64,000 bases of DNA from Xanthomonas sp. SI. GTDB lineage: Bacteria; Pseudomonadota; Gammaproteobacteria; Xanthomonadales; Xanthomonadaceae. How positions within the stretch are numbered: the first letter of the stretch is position 1; each line of letters begins with the position of its first letter. This document shows positions 24,516 through 32,233 of this stretch, piece by piece. The position numbers and the translations under genes were made by a program. The notes under the pieces were generated by a model, which saw only the letters and a list, made by a program, of their open reading frames with translations, was not told the DNA's origin and did no database searches. The DNA lies in the NCBI RefSeq assembly GCF_014236855.1, contig NZ_CP051261.1:2480001-2544000 (forward strand), given 5' to 3'.

Positions 24516-25586
24516 ATGCCTTTCGTAAGCCAACTCGAACCGCAGGCGCTGCAGCGGCAGTTCCTCGCGCATCCTCCGCAGGATTTCCAGGCGCGGACGC
24601 TGGAACACGGCGTGCCTGCGTTCGACGCCGTGTTCGACCTGCTCACCACCGCCGACCCGGCACTGCGCGCGCGCGTGGCCGGCTGGCCGCTGCAGCGGCT
24701 GTGGCGGCGCTGGCTGCGCCCGCGCACCAGCTTCGTCGGCAGCACCGTCAGCGAGTACGCCTGGCTGCCGCGCGCGGCCGACCCGGCGCAGTTGCCCGGC
24801 CAGTGGCGGGCGCAACTGGGGCGCGAGCGCCCGCTGCTGATCGTCAAGGACATTCCGCAGCACTCGCCGCTGCTCGATGCCACCGACAACGCCTGGGCGC
24901 ACGTGTTCCTGGAGGCCTGCGCGCGCAGCGGCTACGTGCTGCTGCGCGGGCAGGCGCTGGCCTGGGTGCCGATCGATTTCGCCTCCATCGACGAGTACCT
25001 AGCGCGGCTGTCGCGCGGCCGCCGCCGCAACATCCGCCGCAAGCTGCGCTCACGCGCCGATCTGCAGATCGAGGAACTGCCGACCGGCGCCGCCTTCGCC
25101 GACCCGGCGCTGCGCGCGCAGTGTTATGCGCTGTACCTGCAGGTCTACGCGCAGAGCGAGGTGCATTTCGACCTGCTGACTGAAGCGTTCTTCGACGCGC
25201 TGTTGACCGATGCGGACTCCGGCGGCCTGGTGTTCGCCTATCGTCACCAGGGCCGACTGATCGGCTGGAACCTGTGCTACGTGCACCAGGGACGTTTGGT
25301 CGACAAGTACATCGGCCTGCACTATCCGCAGGCGCGCGAGCACAACCTGTACGCGCTGAGCTGGATGCACAACCTGGACTACGCCTGCCGCCATGGCCTG
25401 CGCGCCTATGTCGCCGGCTGGACCGATCCGCAAGTGAAGGCGCAACTCGGCGCCAGCTTCACCTACACCTGGCATGCGGTGTACCTGCGCAACCCGCTGC
25501 TGCGCATCGCGCTGCGGCGGCTGCGGCCGCTGTTCGAAGCCGACGATGTCGGCACTCCAGACCCAGACGCCGACGCGGCGGAATGA
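24516..25586 (+). CDS. FemAB/GNAT-type acyltransferase
   Basis: A 356-residue protein with a tandem GNAT-like organisation as in FemAB and 'peptidogalycan' acyltransferases. Recognisable parts are the RGRRRNIRRKLRSR basic segment followed by the C-terminal acyltransferase half (GGLVFAYRHQGRLIGWNLCYV, DKYIGLHYPQAREHNLYAL). Such enzymes transfer aminoacyl or acyl groups to an amine. No signal peptide or membrane helix is seen. There is no clear ribosome-binding site at the chosen ATG; an in-frame start at 24423 is possible. Its stop lies one base before the UPF0489 start. Confidence 0.7.
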   Translation: MPFVSQLEPQALQRQFLAHPPQDFQARTLEHGVPAFDAVFDLLTTADPALRARVAGWPLQRLWRRWLRPRTSFVGSTVSEYAWLPRAADPAQLPGQWRAQLGRERPLLIVKDIPQHSPLLDATDNAWAHVFLEACARSGYVLLRGQALAWVPIDFASIDEYLARLSRGRRRNIRRKLRSRADLQIEELPTGAAFADPALRAQCYALYLQVYAQSEVHFDLLTEAFFDALLTDADSGGLVFAYRHQGRLIGWNLCYVHQGRLVDKYIGLHYPQAREHNLYALSWMHNLDYACRHGLRAYVAGWTDPQVKAQLGASFTYTWHAVYLRNPLLRIALRRLRPLFEADDVGTPDPDADAAE

Positions 25587-25587
25587 C

Positions 25588-26469
25588 ATGAGCGCACCGG
25601 TACTGCTGGACCTGGACGACTCGCTCGGCACGGTGCCGGGCGCGTTGCGCCTGCCACTGCACGAGTGGTGCGACGGGCTGCGCTTCGCCTGTTCGCTGCG
25701 CAGGCTGCGACGCTTCGGCGCCGCGCTCGACGGCGTGCTGCCGGCACGGCACGGCACCGTGCTGCTCGGCAGCGGCGATTTCCATCACCTGAGCCTGCCG
25801 CTGATCGTGCGCCAGGCGCAGCGCGCACAGGTGCCGCTGCGGGTGGTGGTGTTCGACAACCATCCGGACAACATGCGCTTCCCGTTCGCGGTGCATTGCG
25901 GCTCGTGGGTGTGGCGGGTGGCGGCGCTGCCGCAGGTGGCGCGGGTGGAAGTGGTCGGCATCACCTCGGGCGATGTCGGTGCCCCGCATGCCTGGGAAAA
26001 CCATCTGCGGCCGCTGTACCGCGGCAAGCTGCGCTACTGGTGCAGCGGCGTGGACGTCGGCTGGGCGCGGCGCCTGGGACTGGGGCGGGCGGTGCGCGGC
26101 TTCGGCTCGAGCATGGAGATGATCGACGCCTTCCTGCAGCACCTGCGCAGCACGCCGATGCCGACCTATCTGTCGCTGGACAAGGACGTGCTGGATCCGC
26201 AGGACGCGCGCACCAACTGGGACCAGGGCGAACTGCGGGTGCCGCACCTGCTCACCGCCATCGCCTACCTGCACGGGCAACTGCTCGGCAGCGACATCAC
26301 CGGCGAAGTGTCGGAAGCGCGCTATCCGCAGTGGTGGAAGCGGCGCCTGGCGGCGCTGGATGCGCAGCCGGTGCCGTCGCCGCAATCGCTATCGGCGTGG
26401 CAGGCGCAGCAGCATGAGGTGAACCTGCGGTTGTTGCAGGCGTTGGCCGAGGCCGGGTTGCCGCGGTAG
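25588..26469 (+). CDS. arginase-fold UPF0489-like protein
   Basis: A 293-residue protein with the metal-binding motifs of the arginase/agmatinase fold in order: GSGDFHH (about 51-57), VFDNHPDNM (about 88-96), YLSLDKDVLDP (about 192-202) and DITGEVSEARY. These correspond to the GGDHS, DAHxD and SxDxDxxDP metal ligands of ureohydrolases, so hydrolysis of a guanidino or amidino group is a reasonable guess. The family itself is uncharacterised. It is coupled to the FemAB-type gene and converges with the DegT aminotransferase across a REP pair. Confidence 0.7.
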   Translation: MSAPVLLDLDDSLGTVPGALRLPLHEWCDGLRFACSLRRLRRFGAALDGVLPARHGTVLLGSGDFHHLSLPLIVRQAQRAQVPLRVVVFDNHPDNMRFPFAVHCGSWVWRVAALPQVARVEVVGITSGDVGAPHAWENHLRPLYRGKLRYWCSGVDVGWARRLGLGRAVRGFGSSMEMIDAFLQHLRSTPMPTYLSLDKDVLDPQDARTNWDQGELRVPHLLTAIAYLHGQLLGSDITGEVSEARYPQWWKRRLAALDAQPVPSPQSLSAWQAQQHEVNLRLLQALAEAGLPR

Positions 26470-26490
26470 CGCATGCTCGACGCTGGTCCG

Positions 26491-26558
26491 TGTAGGAGCG
26501 GCTTCAGCCGCGACGGGCGTTACCGATGGATCCTGTCGCGGCTGAAGCCGCTCCTACA
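26491..26558. repeat. paired GTAG-type REP (24-bp perfect inverted repeat)
   Basis: Arms at 26491-26514 and 26535-26558 are perfect inverted copies (TGTAGGAGCGGCTTCAGCCG... and its complement) separated by 20 bases. The pair sits between two convergent genes and can form a long hairpin that may stop transcription from both sides. Confidence 0.9.
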
Positions 26559-26589
26559 GGATTGTGCAGGGTGCGACAGTGTTGTGGGA

Positions 26590-27795
26590 TCAGACCATTC
26601 GCTCCGCACACACCTGCCGCAGCACCGTAACGATCGCCTCGAATCCATCCTCGTCCAGCCACGGGCTGTTGCTGATGCTGAGGCAGCGCGCGGCGAAGTC
26701 GCGCGCGTGCGGCATCGGTGCGGGATCGACGATGCCGTGCAGGTAGGCGTAGTCGGGCAGGGCGTGCACGAACAGCAGGCCGACGCCGAGCCCGCGCGGC
26801 CACAGCTGCGCCAGTGCGCGTTCGCGTGCGGCCGCGTCCGGCAGCAGCACCAGCAGGGCCGGCCAGCTGCCCTGCGCGCCGGCGCTGTCGGCGACGACCC
26901 GCAGCCCGGCGATCGCGGCCAGGCGTTCGGTGCGGCGCAGACCTTGTACACGCGCCTGCGCCAGGAACGCCGGCCAGCGCGCGCTGGCGCGCACGCCGAC
27001 CGCTTCGCGCCAGGCGCCGACCGCGTGTTGCGGGATCGCCGCATCGAATTGATCGCCGGCCGCGGCCACGCGGTCGCCGCGGCGCAAGGCGCGGCGCAAC
27101 GGCGCGCCGTAGGCCCAGCGCAAGGCGAGTGGTCGGTACAGCGCGGCGTAGCCGAGCAACTGCAGGCTGCGCTGCAGTTCCCGGCGCCAGTCGGGCTGGC
27201 CCAGGCGCGCCGCCATCGCCGCCAGGCTGCGCCGCAACGGCGCGTGCGGCGACATCAGCAGGCCGCCTTCGTACAGGGTTGGGCCCTTGCCCACCGCCAG
27301 GCTGCAGAAGCCGATGTCGCCGCCCAGGCCGGCCGGCCGGCCGTCGGCATGCACGCCGCCCAGCGCCTGCGCGGCGTCTTCGATCAGCATGGCGCCGCAG
27401 GCCGCGGCGGCATGGCGCAGCGGCTCCAGGTCGGTCAGGCGTCCGCCCAGATGGGTGGCGACGATCGCCAGGGTGTCGCTGCCGCAGCGCTGCGCCAGCT
27501 GCGCAGGGTCGGGTTCGATCGAGTCGGGCAGCAGATCGCACAGCACCAGTTGCAGGCCGCAATGGGCCACCGCCAGCGCGACCAGCGGGCAGGTGTAGGC
27601 GGCCACCAGCACCTGCCGGCGGCGGCTGCCGGCGGCCAGGGTGCGCAGCGCGATGACCAGCGCGGCGGTGCCCGAGCAGGTCAGCAGCGCATCGGGAAAG
27701 CCGAGTTGCGCGGCCAGCCGCTGCGGCGTGCGCGCCGGCCACAGGTCGCGCCAGCGCAGCGGCAACCCGGCGGTGGGCGGAACCTCAGTGCGCAT
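26590..27795 (-). CDS. DegT/DnrJ/EryC1/StrS-family aminotransferase
   Basis: A 401-residue fold-type I PLP enzyme of the family that aminates keto-sugars and related ketones. Motifs are TCSGTAALVIALRTL (cofactor binding), IEDAAQALGG (cofactor Asp) and FCSLAVGKGPTLYEGGLL with the expected Schiff-base Lys near 169. The second half is more divergent than in sugar aminotransferases, so the substrate is uncertain. It is the last gene of a minus-strand group (hydrolase, two EamA-like proteins, this gene) and its start overlaps the preceding gene by 11 bases. Confidence 0.82.
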   Translation of the reverse strand: MRTEVPPTAGLPLRWRDLWPARTPQRLAAQLGFPDALLTCSGTAALVIALRTLAAGSRRRQVLVAAYTCPLVALAVAHCGLQLVLCDLLPDSIEPDPAQLAQRCGSDTLAIVATHLGGRLTDLEPLRHAAAACGAMLIEDAAQALGGVHADGRPAGLGGDIGFCSLAVGKGPTLYEGGLLMSPHAPLRRSLAAMAARLGQPDWRRELQRSLQLLGYAALYRPLALRWAYGAPLRRALRRGDRVAAAGDQFDAAIPQHAVGAWREAVGVRASARWPAFLAQARVQGLRRTERLAAIAGLRVVADSAGAQGSWPALLVLLPDAAARERALAQLWPRGLGVGLLFVHALPDYAYLHGIVDPAPMPHARDFAARCLSISNSPWLDEDGFEAIVTVLRQVCAERMV

Positions 27796-28183
27796 CGGCC
27801 GGCGCGGCGCGCTCGCCGAGCGCGAGGCAGACGATGCCGGCCACGATCAGCGCCGCACCGAGCGCCTGCAGCATGCCGATCGGCTCGCCGAACCACCACG
27901 CCGACAGCAGCAGCACGCTGACGATCTCCAGGTGCGAGGCGGCGAAGGCAGGGCCGATCGGCGCGTGCTCGAGCAGTTTCATCCAGGTGAAGAACGCGCC
28001 GACATAGCCCAGCAGCGCGGCGTACAGCCAGGGACTGGCGAGCAGGCGCAGCACCCAGGTCCACTCGGCCTGCGGCGGGAACGCGTGCGCGCCGCCGAGC
28101 TTGAAGCCGAACTGGGCCAGGGTGTCGAAGCCCAGCAGCAGGGCGAAGCCCACGGCGTAGCGTTGCAGCGGCGGGCGGCTCAT
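27785..28183 (-). CDS. EamA/SMR-like four-helix membrane protein, subunit B
   Basis: A 132-residue protein with four hydrophobic helices (for example LYAALLGYVGAFFTWMKLLE and ALIVAGIVCLALG), about half the length of a full EamA transporter. It overlaps its partner by four bases (ATGA). Adjacent half-size pairs of this kind occur as heterodimers, for example the ArnE/ArnF flippase of undecaprenyl-linked aminoarabinose. The role in exporting or flipping a product of this locus is inferred from context. Confidence 0.72.
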   Translation of the reverse strand: MSRPPLQRYAVGFALLLGFDTLAQFGFKLGGAHAFPPQAEWTWVLRLLASPWLYAALLGYVGAFFTWMKLLEHAPIGPAFAASHLEIVSVLLLSAWWFGEPIGMLQALGAALIVAGIVCLALGERAAPADAH

Positions 28184-28542
28184 GTGCCGAGTCCGACCAC
28201 GGCCACGCCGGCGCTGACCAGGCAGATCCCGGCCACCTGCATGCGTCCCAGCCGCTCGCCGAACAGCCAGCGCCCGGCGAGCATGATCGCCACGATGTTG
28301 ATCGAGCCGAGCAGCACGCCGCGGCCCAGCGGCACCAGCGACAGGAACGCGGTCCAGGCCAGGAATTCGAATGCGTAGCAGGCGATGCCCAGCCACAGCC
28401 ACGGCTGCCGCGCCATGCGCCGCCAGCGCGCCGCGCCGCTCGCCAGCGGGTCGCTGGCGACGTGCTTGAAGGCCAGCTGGCCGACCGTGTCCAGCGCCAC
28501 CGTCGCCAGCCACACGCCGACCACGGGCGCCTGCAGCGCCAT
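28180..28542 (-). CDS. EamA/SMR-like four-helix membrane protein, subunit A
   Basis: A 120-residue protein with four hydrophobic helices (VVGVWLATVALDTVGQLAF, LWLGIACYAFEFLAWTAFL, GVLLGSINIVAIMLAG and MQVAGICLVSAGVAVVGL). The helix pattern and the LPLGR-like loop resemble SMR/EamA half-transporters. It is translationally coupled to its partner downstream and overlaps the hydrolase upstream by one base (TGATG). Polar substrate identity is unknown. Confidence 0.72.
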   Translation of the reverse strand: MALQAPVVGVWLATVALDTVGQLAFKHVASDPLASGAARWRRMARQPWLWLGIACYAFEFLAWTAFLSLVPLGRGVLLGSINIVAIMLAGRWLFGERLGRMQVAGICLVSAGVAVVGLGT

Positions 28543-29366
28543 CAGGCGGCCTGGCGCGGCGCGGCCTGCGCGGCGAAGAACTGCGCCAGGCGCGCGCCGA
28601 GCACGCGGCGTTCGCGATCCAGGGTGATCATGTGATAGCTGTCGTGCAGCAGCAGCAATTCCACCGGTCCGGACACGCCGGCCACCACCAACTGCGCGTT
28701 GCGCAGATGCGCGATGTCGTCCTCGGCCGCATGCGCGACCAGGCACGGCGCGGTCACCTTGGCCAGGTTGCGGCGCACCCGTCGCGACAGCAGGTGCATC
28801 TCGGCCAGCGCGTGCCACGGATTGCCGGGCAGGCCGGCGGCGCTGCTGTCGCCGCCGAGCATCGCGCCGCTGATCTGCGCGCGGATGCGCTCGTCGCGCA
28901 GGCCGTACGGCGGTTCTTCCAGGAACATGCGGCGGCGGCCGATGCCCAGCCGCTTGAACCACGGCAGCAGGAACGCCAGCCGCGCACGGCGCGGGATGTT
29001 CCAGCCGTCATAGCGGAAGGTGGCGCCGAGCACGCCGACGCCATCGATCCACTCCGGCCGCTCTTCGGCCAGTTGCAGCGCCAGCAGCGCGCCCATCGAC
29101 AGCCCGGCCACGAACAGTTTGTCCACCTGCGGGCGCATCTGCGCCGCGGCCTGTTCGACGCTGGCGGTCCAGTCGCGCCAGCCGGTGGCGAGCAGGTCGT
29201 CCTCATTGCCGCAATGCCCGGCCAGCTGCACGCCGTGCACGCTGAAGCCCTCCCGGTTCAGCGATTTGCCGAGCAGGCGCATCTCGCTCGGCGTGCCGGT
29301 CAGGCCGTGGATCAGCAGCACGCCGTGGCGGCCGCCCTGGAAGTGGAATTCGGCGGATTGGATCAT
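28542..29366 (-). CDS. alpha/beta hydrolase (carboxylesterase/thioesterase-like)
   Basis: A 274-residue serine hydrolase similar to Est30-type carboxylesterases. The oxyanion segment is GVLLIHGLTGTPSEM, the nucleophile elbow is GLSMGA (near residue 90), and the C terminus contains HAAEDDIAH (acid) and HDSYHMITLD (His). There is no signal peptide, so it is likely cytoplasmic. It is the first gene of the minus-strand group with the two EamA-like proteins and DegT. Hydrolysis or release of an acyl group is plausible given the nearby ACP and ketosynthase. Confidence 0.82.
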   Translation of the reverse strand: MIQSAEFHFQGGRHGVLLIHGLTGTPSEMRLLGKSLNREGFSVHGVQLAGHCGNEDDLLATGWRDWTASVEQAAAQMRPQVDKLFVAGLSMGALLALQLAEERPEWIDGVGVLGATFRYDGWNIPRRARLAFLLPWFKRLGIGRRRMFLEEPPYGLRDERIRAQISGAMLGGDSSAAGLPGNPWHALAEMHLLSRRVRRNLAKVTAPCLVAHAAEDDIAHLRNAQLVVAGVSGPVELLLLHDSYHMITLDRERRVLGARLAQFFAAQAAPRQAA

Positions 29367-29433
29367 GGCGGCACGGCGTCGGCAGCGGAAGCACGCGCGC
29401 AGCGTGGCGGACAGGCGTTTCAGCAGCCTTTCG

Positions 29434-30339
29434 TCAGCGTTGCGGTGCGGAAGGGTTGCGGAAGCGCACCAGCACGCGCTGGCCCAGGCGCAGCGCCGAC
29501 GGTTGCCGGAACGCCAGCACGCAGGCCACGCTGCGGTCGTTGCCGGCGCTGGCGCCATCGGCGTCGTCGTGCAGTTGCGCCGGGCCGAACGCCGGCGCCA
29601 GCCAGCGCACCTCCGCGCTGCCCAGCGCGGTCTGGCGGCCGTCGTCGCTGATCACCTCGGCCTGCATGCCGGGGCGCACCGCAGTGGCGTAGCTTTCGTT
29701 CAATTCGGCGCGCACCAGGCGCGGCGCGTCCGGCAGCAGGGTCAGCAGCGGCGTGGCGCCGCCGTCGCTGCGCGCGCCGACCGCGGCGGCCAGCTGCAGC
29801 ACGCGGCCGTCGGCGGGCGCGTACAGGCGGTACTGGTCGCGCTGCAGTTGCGCCTGATGTACCTGCTCGGTGGCCAGCGTGGCGTCGCTGCGCGCGGCCT
29901 GCAGCGCGTCGGCCAGGGTCTGGCTGGCGTCGCCGGCATCGTCGGCGCTCTGGCCGTCGCCGGCGCCGATCCGCGCCGCCTCGGCCAGCCGTTGCTGGCG
30001 CTGCTGCGCGTGCGCCAGTCGCTGCTGCAACTGGTGAACGTGCGCGTTCGCGGCCTGCGCGCGGGTCTGCGCGATGTCCAGGTCCAGCGCCGCGGCGCGG
30101 TCGTCGGCTGCGATCAGCAGCGCGCCGCGGCGCACCGCATCGCCTTCGTGCACCGCCACCCGCTGCAACGTCGCGGCGACCGGCAGGCTCAGCCGCAGCA
30201 GCCCGCCTTCCACGTCGATGCGCCCGCGCGCCACCGCCAGGTAGGCCGGCGCCGCGTTGGGCGCGGGCGCGGCCTGCGGCGGTCGCGCGCAGGCGGCCAG
30301 CAGCAGGCCCAGCAGGGGAGCGGCGAGGAGCGCTTTCAT
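29434..30339 (-). CDS. HlyD-like membrane-fusion lipoprotein of an ABC exporter
   Basis: A 301-residue periplasmic adaptor with a lipoprotein signal peptide (LLGLLLAAC; the Cys would be lipidated). A barrel-sandwich part (LPVAATLQRVAVHEGDAVRRGALL) precedes a long Gln/Ala-rich alpha-hairpin (about 90-160), then YRLYAPADGRVLQL and a beta-barrel region (VRAELNESYATAVRPGMQAEV). It would link the permease/ATPase below to the outer-membrane factor. It is the last gene of the operon, overlapping the ATPase gene by four bases. Confidence 0.87.
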   Translation of the reverse strand: MKALLAAPLLGLLLAACARPPQAAPAPNAAPAYLAVARGRIDVEGGLLRLSLPVAATLQRVAVHEGDAVRRGALLIAADDRAAALDLDIAQTRAQAANAHVHQLQQRLAHAQQRQQRLAEAARIGAGDGQSADDAGDASQTLADALQAARSDATLATEQVHQAQLQRDQYRLYAPADGRVLQLAAAVGARSDGGATPLLTLLPDAPRLVRAELNESYATAVRPGMQAEVISDDGRQTALGSAEVRWLAPAFGPAQLHDDADGASAGNDRSVACVLAFRQPSALRLGQRVLVRFRNPSAPQR

Positions 30340-31103
30340 GGTGCGGACATCCGGGGCGAAGAAGAAGGCGAGGGCGGCGGCGCCAGGCGGCGGTCGTCGA
30401 GGATGCGGCCGTCCTCCATCGACAGCACGCGGTCGGCGTGGCGGATCAGCCGCGGATCGTGGCTGACGCACAGCACCATGGTGTTGTGGCTGCGGGCGAT
30501 GCGGTGCAGCAGGTCGATCACGATCTGGCCGTTGCCGGCGTCCAGCGCGCTGGTCGGCTCGTCGGCGAACAGCAGCGCCGGGTGCTTGGCCAGCGCGCGC
30601 GCGATCGCCACGCGTTGTTTCTCGCCGCCGGACAGCTCGGCCGGGCGCAGCTGCTGGCGGTGGGCGATGCCGACCTCGGCCAGCGCCGCTTCGGCGCGCG
30701 CGCGCACCTCGGCCGCGGCCAGGCCCATGTACTGCAGCGGCAGCCGCACCTGGTCCAGCGCGCTCAGCGCCGGGAACAGGTTGAAGCCCTGGAAGATGAA
30801 GCCGGTATGGCGCAGGCGGAAGCGTTCCAGCGCGCTCGCGTCGAGCGCGCCCAGGTCTTCGCCCAAGGCCTGCACGCGGCCGCGGTCGGCGCGCTGCAGG
30901 CCGCTGAGGATCGACAGCAGGGTGCTCTTGCCGCAGCCCGAGGGTCCGGAGATCAGGGTCAGTTCGCCGGGCCACACCTGCAGCGTCACCTCGCGCAGCA
31001 CGTCGGTGCGCAGCTTGCCGGAGACGAAGCTCTTGCACAGGCCGCTGCCGTGCAGCGTGGCGGCATCGGGCAACAGCGCGGCGGGAACGGCGGCACGGTT
31101 CAT
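30336..31103 (-). CDS. MacB/LolD-type ABC transporter ATPase
   Basis: A 255-residue cytoplasmic ATPase. Walker A is GPSGCGKSTLL, the Q-loop is FIFQGFNLFPALSA, the signature is ELSGGEKQRVAIARALA, Walker B is ALLFADEP and the switch His is in CVSHDP. It belongs to the LolD/MacB export group. It overlaps both neighbouring genes by four bases and would drive the permease encoded just upstream. Confidence 0.93.
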   Translation of the reverse strand: MNRAAVPAALLPDAATLHGSGLCKSFVSGKLRTDVLREVTLQVWPGELTLISGPSGCGKSTLLSILSGLQRADRGRVQALGEDLGALDASALERFRLRHTGFIFQGFNLFPALSALDQVRLPLQYMGLAAAEVRARAEAALAEVGIAHRQQLRPAELSGGEKQRVAIARALAKHPALLFADEPTSALDAGNGQIVIDLLHRIARSHNTMVLCVSHDPRLIRHADRVLSMEDGRILDDRRLAPPPSPSSSPRMSAP

Positions 31104-32233
31104 CGCAGCAACAGCGCCGGATCGGCGCGGCGCAAGCCGCGCAGCGCGGCCAGCGCCGAGAGCAGGGTCAGCAGCATCACCGCGACCACGCACGCGGCCC
31201 AGCCGTTGCCGTCGAAGGCTACCGGCACGTCGTGCGCACGCGCCAGCGCCACCAGCGCGGCGCCGAGCGCGCTGGCGCCGAGCAGGCCCAGCGCGCCGAC
31301 CCAGGCCGCCTGCTCAAGCACCACCCAGCGCAGCGCGCGCATGCTCACGCCCAATGCGTTGAGCGTGGCGTACTCGCGTGCGGCGCCGAGCACCGTGGCC
31401 AGCAGGGTCTGGCTGGTGATCGCCACGCCGACCAGCAGCACGATGCCGCCGAGGAACAGCACGCCGGAGCCGGCGCCGGTGTCGAACATCCAGAACAGGA
31501 TGCTGCGCCGGGCGAACTCCGCTGCACTCCAGGCCTCGATGCGTGCCGGCGCGGCGCTGCCGACCAGGCCGCGCGCCACCGCCGCGGCGTCGGTGCCGGG
31601 CCGCAGCCGCGCGACCACGTAGGTCGGCCAGTCCGGGTGCGCGGCATCGGTGTTCAAGGCGCGCGCGGTTTCCAGCGAGGCCAGCACGTTGACCCCGCCC
31701 AGCGCACGCAGGCCGCGGCCGACCCCGATCACCCGCACCCGGTGGCCGTTGATGCGCGCGCTGCGGCCGATGCCGACGCCGAGCTTGTCCAGTTCGGCGC
31801 GGTCCACCACCACCGTGTCCGGTTCGCGCAGCGCCGCGCGCAGGGCGGGGCTCAACAGCCGCGCGAACATCAGCCCGTCGCTGCGGGTGTCGATGCCGGA
31901 GACGTAGATCGACACCGCGCCGGTGTCGTCGGGGCCGCGCCAGTCGCCGTCGAACCACACGAACGGTTCGACCTGCAGCACCCGCGGGTCCAGGTACAGC
32001 GCGGTGGCGGCATCGGGATCGATCGGACGCCCCTGATCCACGCTCTGCGTGCCCGGATAGCCCAGCCACAGATCGGCGTCGGAGCCGGATACGTAGACGC
32101 TGGCGCTGCCGAAGATGCCCAGCACCAGCGCGGTCTGCAGCAGCAGCAACAGGCTGGCGAAGCCGACCGAGACCACCACCGGCAGGAAGCGGCGCCATTC
32201 GTGGCGCAGGGTCTGGCGGGCCAGCGCGACCAT
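31100..32233 (-). CDS. MacB/DevC-type ABC transporter permease
   Basis: A 377-residue inner-membrane permease with an N-terminal helix (VVVSVGFASLLLLLQTALVLG), a periplasmic domain of about 210 residues, and three C-terminal helices with the FtsX-like region (LGGIVLLVGVAITSQTLLATVLGAAREYATLNALG). This four-helix topology is that of MacB/DevC mechanotransmission exporters. It is coupled to the ATPase by a four-base overlap and overlaps the outer-membrane-factor gene by one base. Confidence 0.88.
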   Translation of the reverse strand: MVALARQTLRHEWRRFLPVVVSVGFASLLLLLQTALVLGIFGSASVYVSGSDADLWLGYPGTQSVDQGRPIDPDAATALYLDPRVLQVEPFVWFDGDWRGPDDTGAVSIYVSGIDTRSDGLMFARLLSPALRAALREPDTVVVDRAELDKLGVGIGRSARINGHRVRVIGVGRGLRALGGVNVLASLETARALNTDAAHPDWPTYVVARLRPGTDAAAVARGLVGSAAPARIEAWSAAEFARRSILFWMFDTGAGSGVLFLGGIVLLVGVAITSQTLLATVLGAAREYATLNALGVSMRALRWVVLEQAAWVGALGLLGASALGAALVALARAHDVPVAFDGNGWAACVVAVMLLTLLSALAALRGLRRADPALLLR

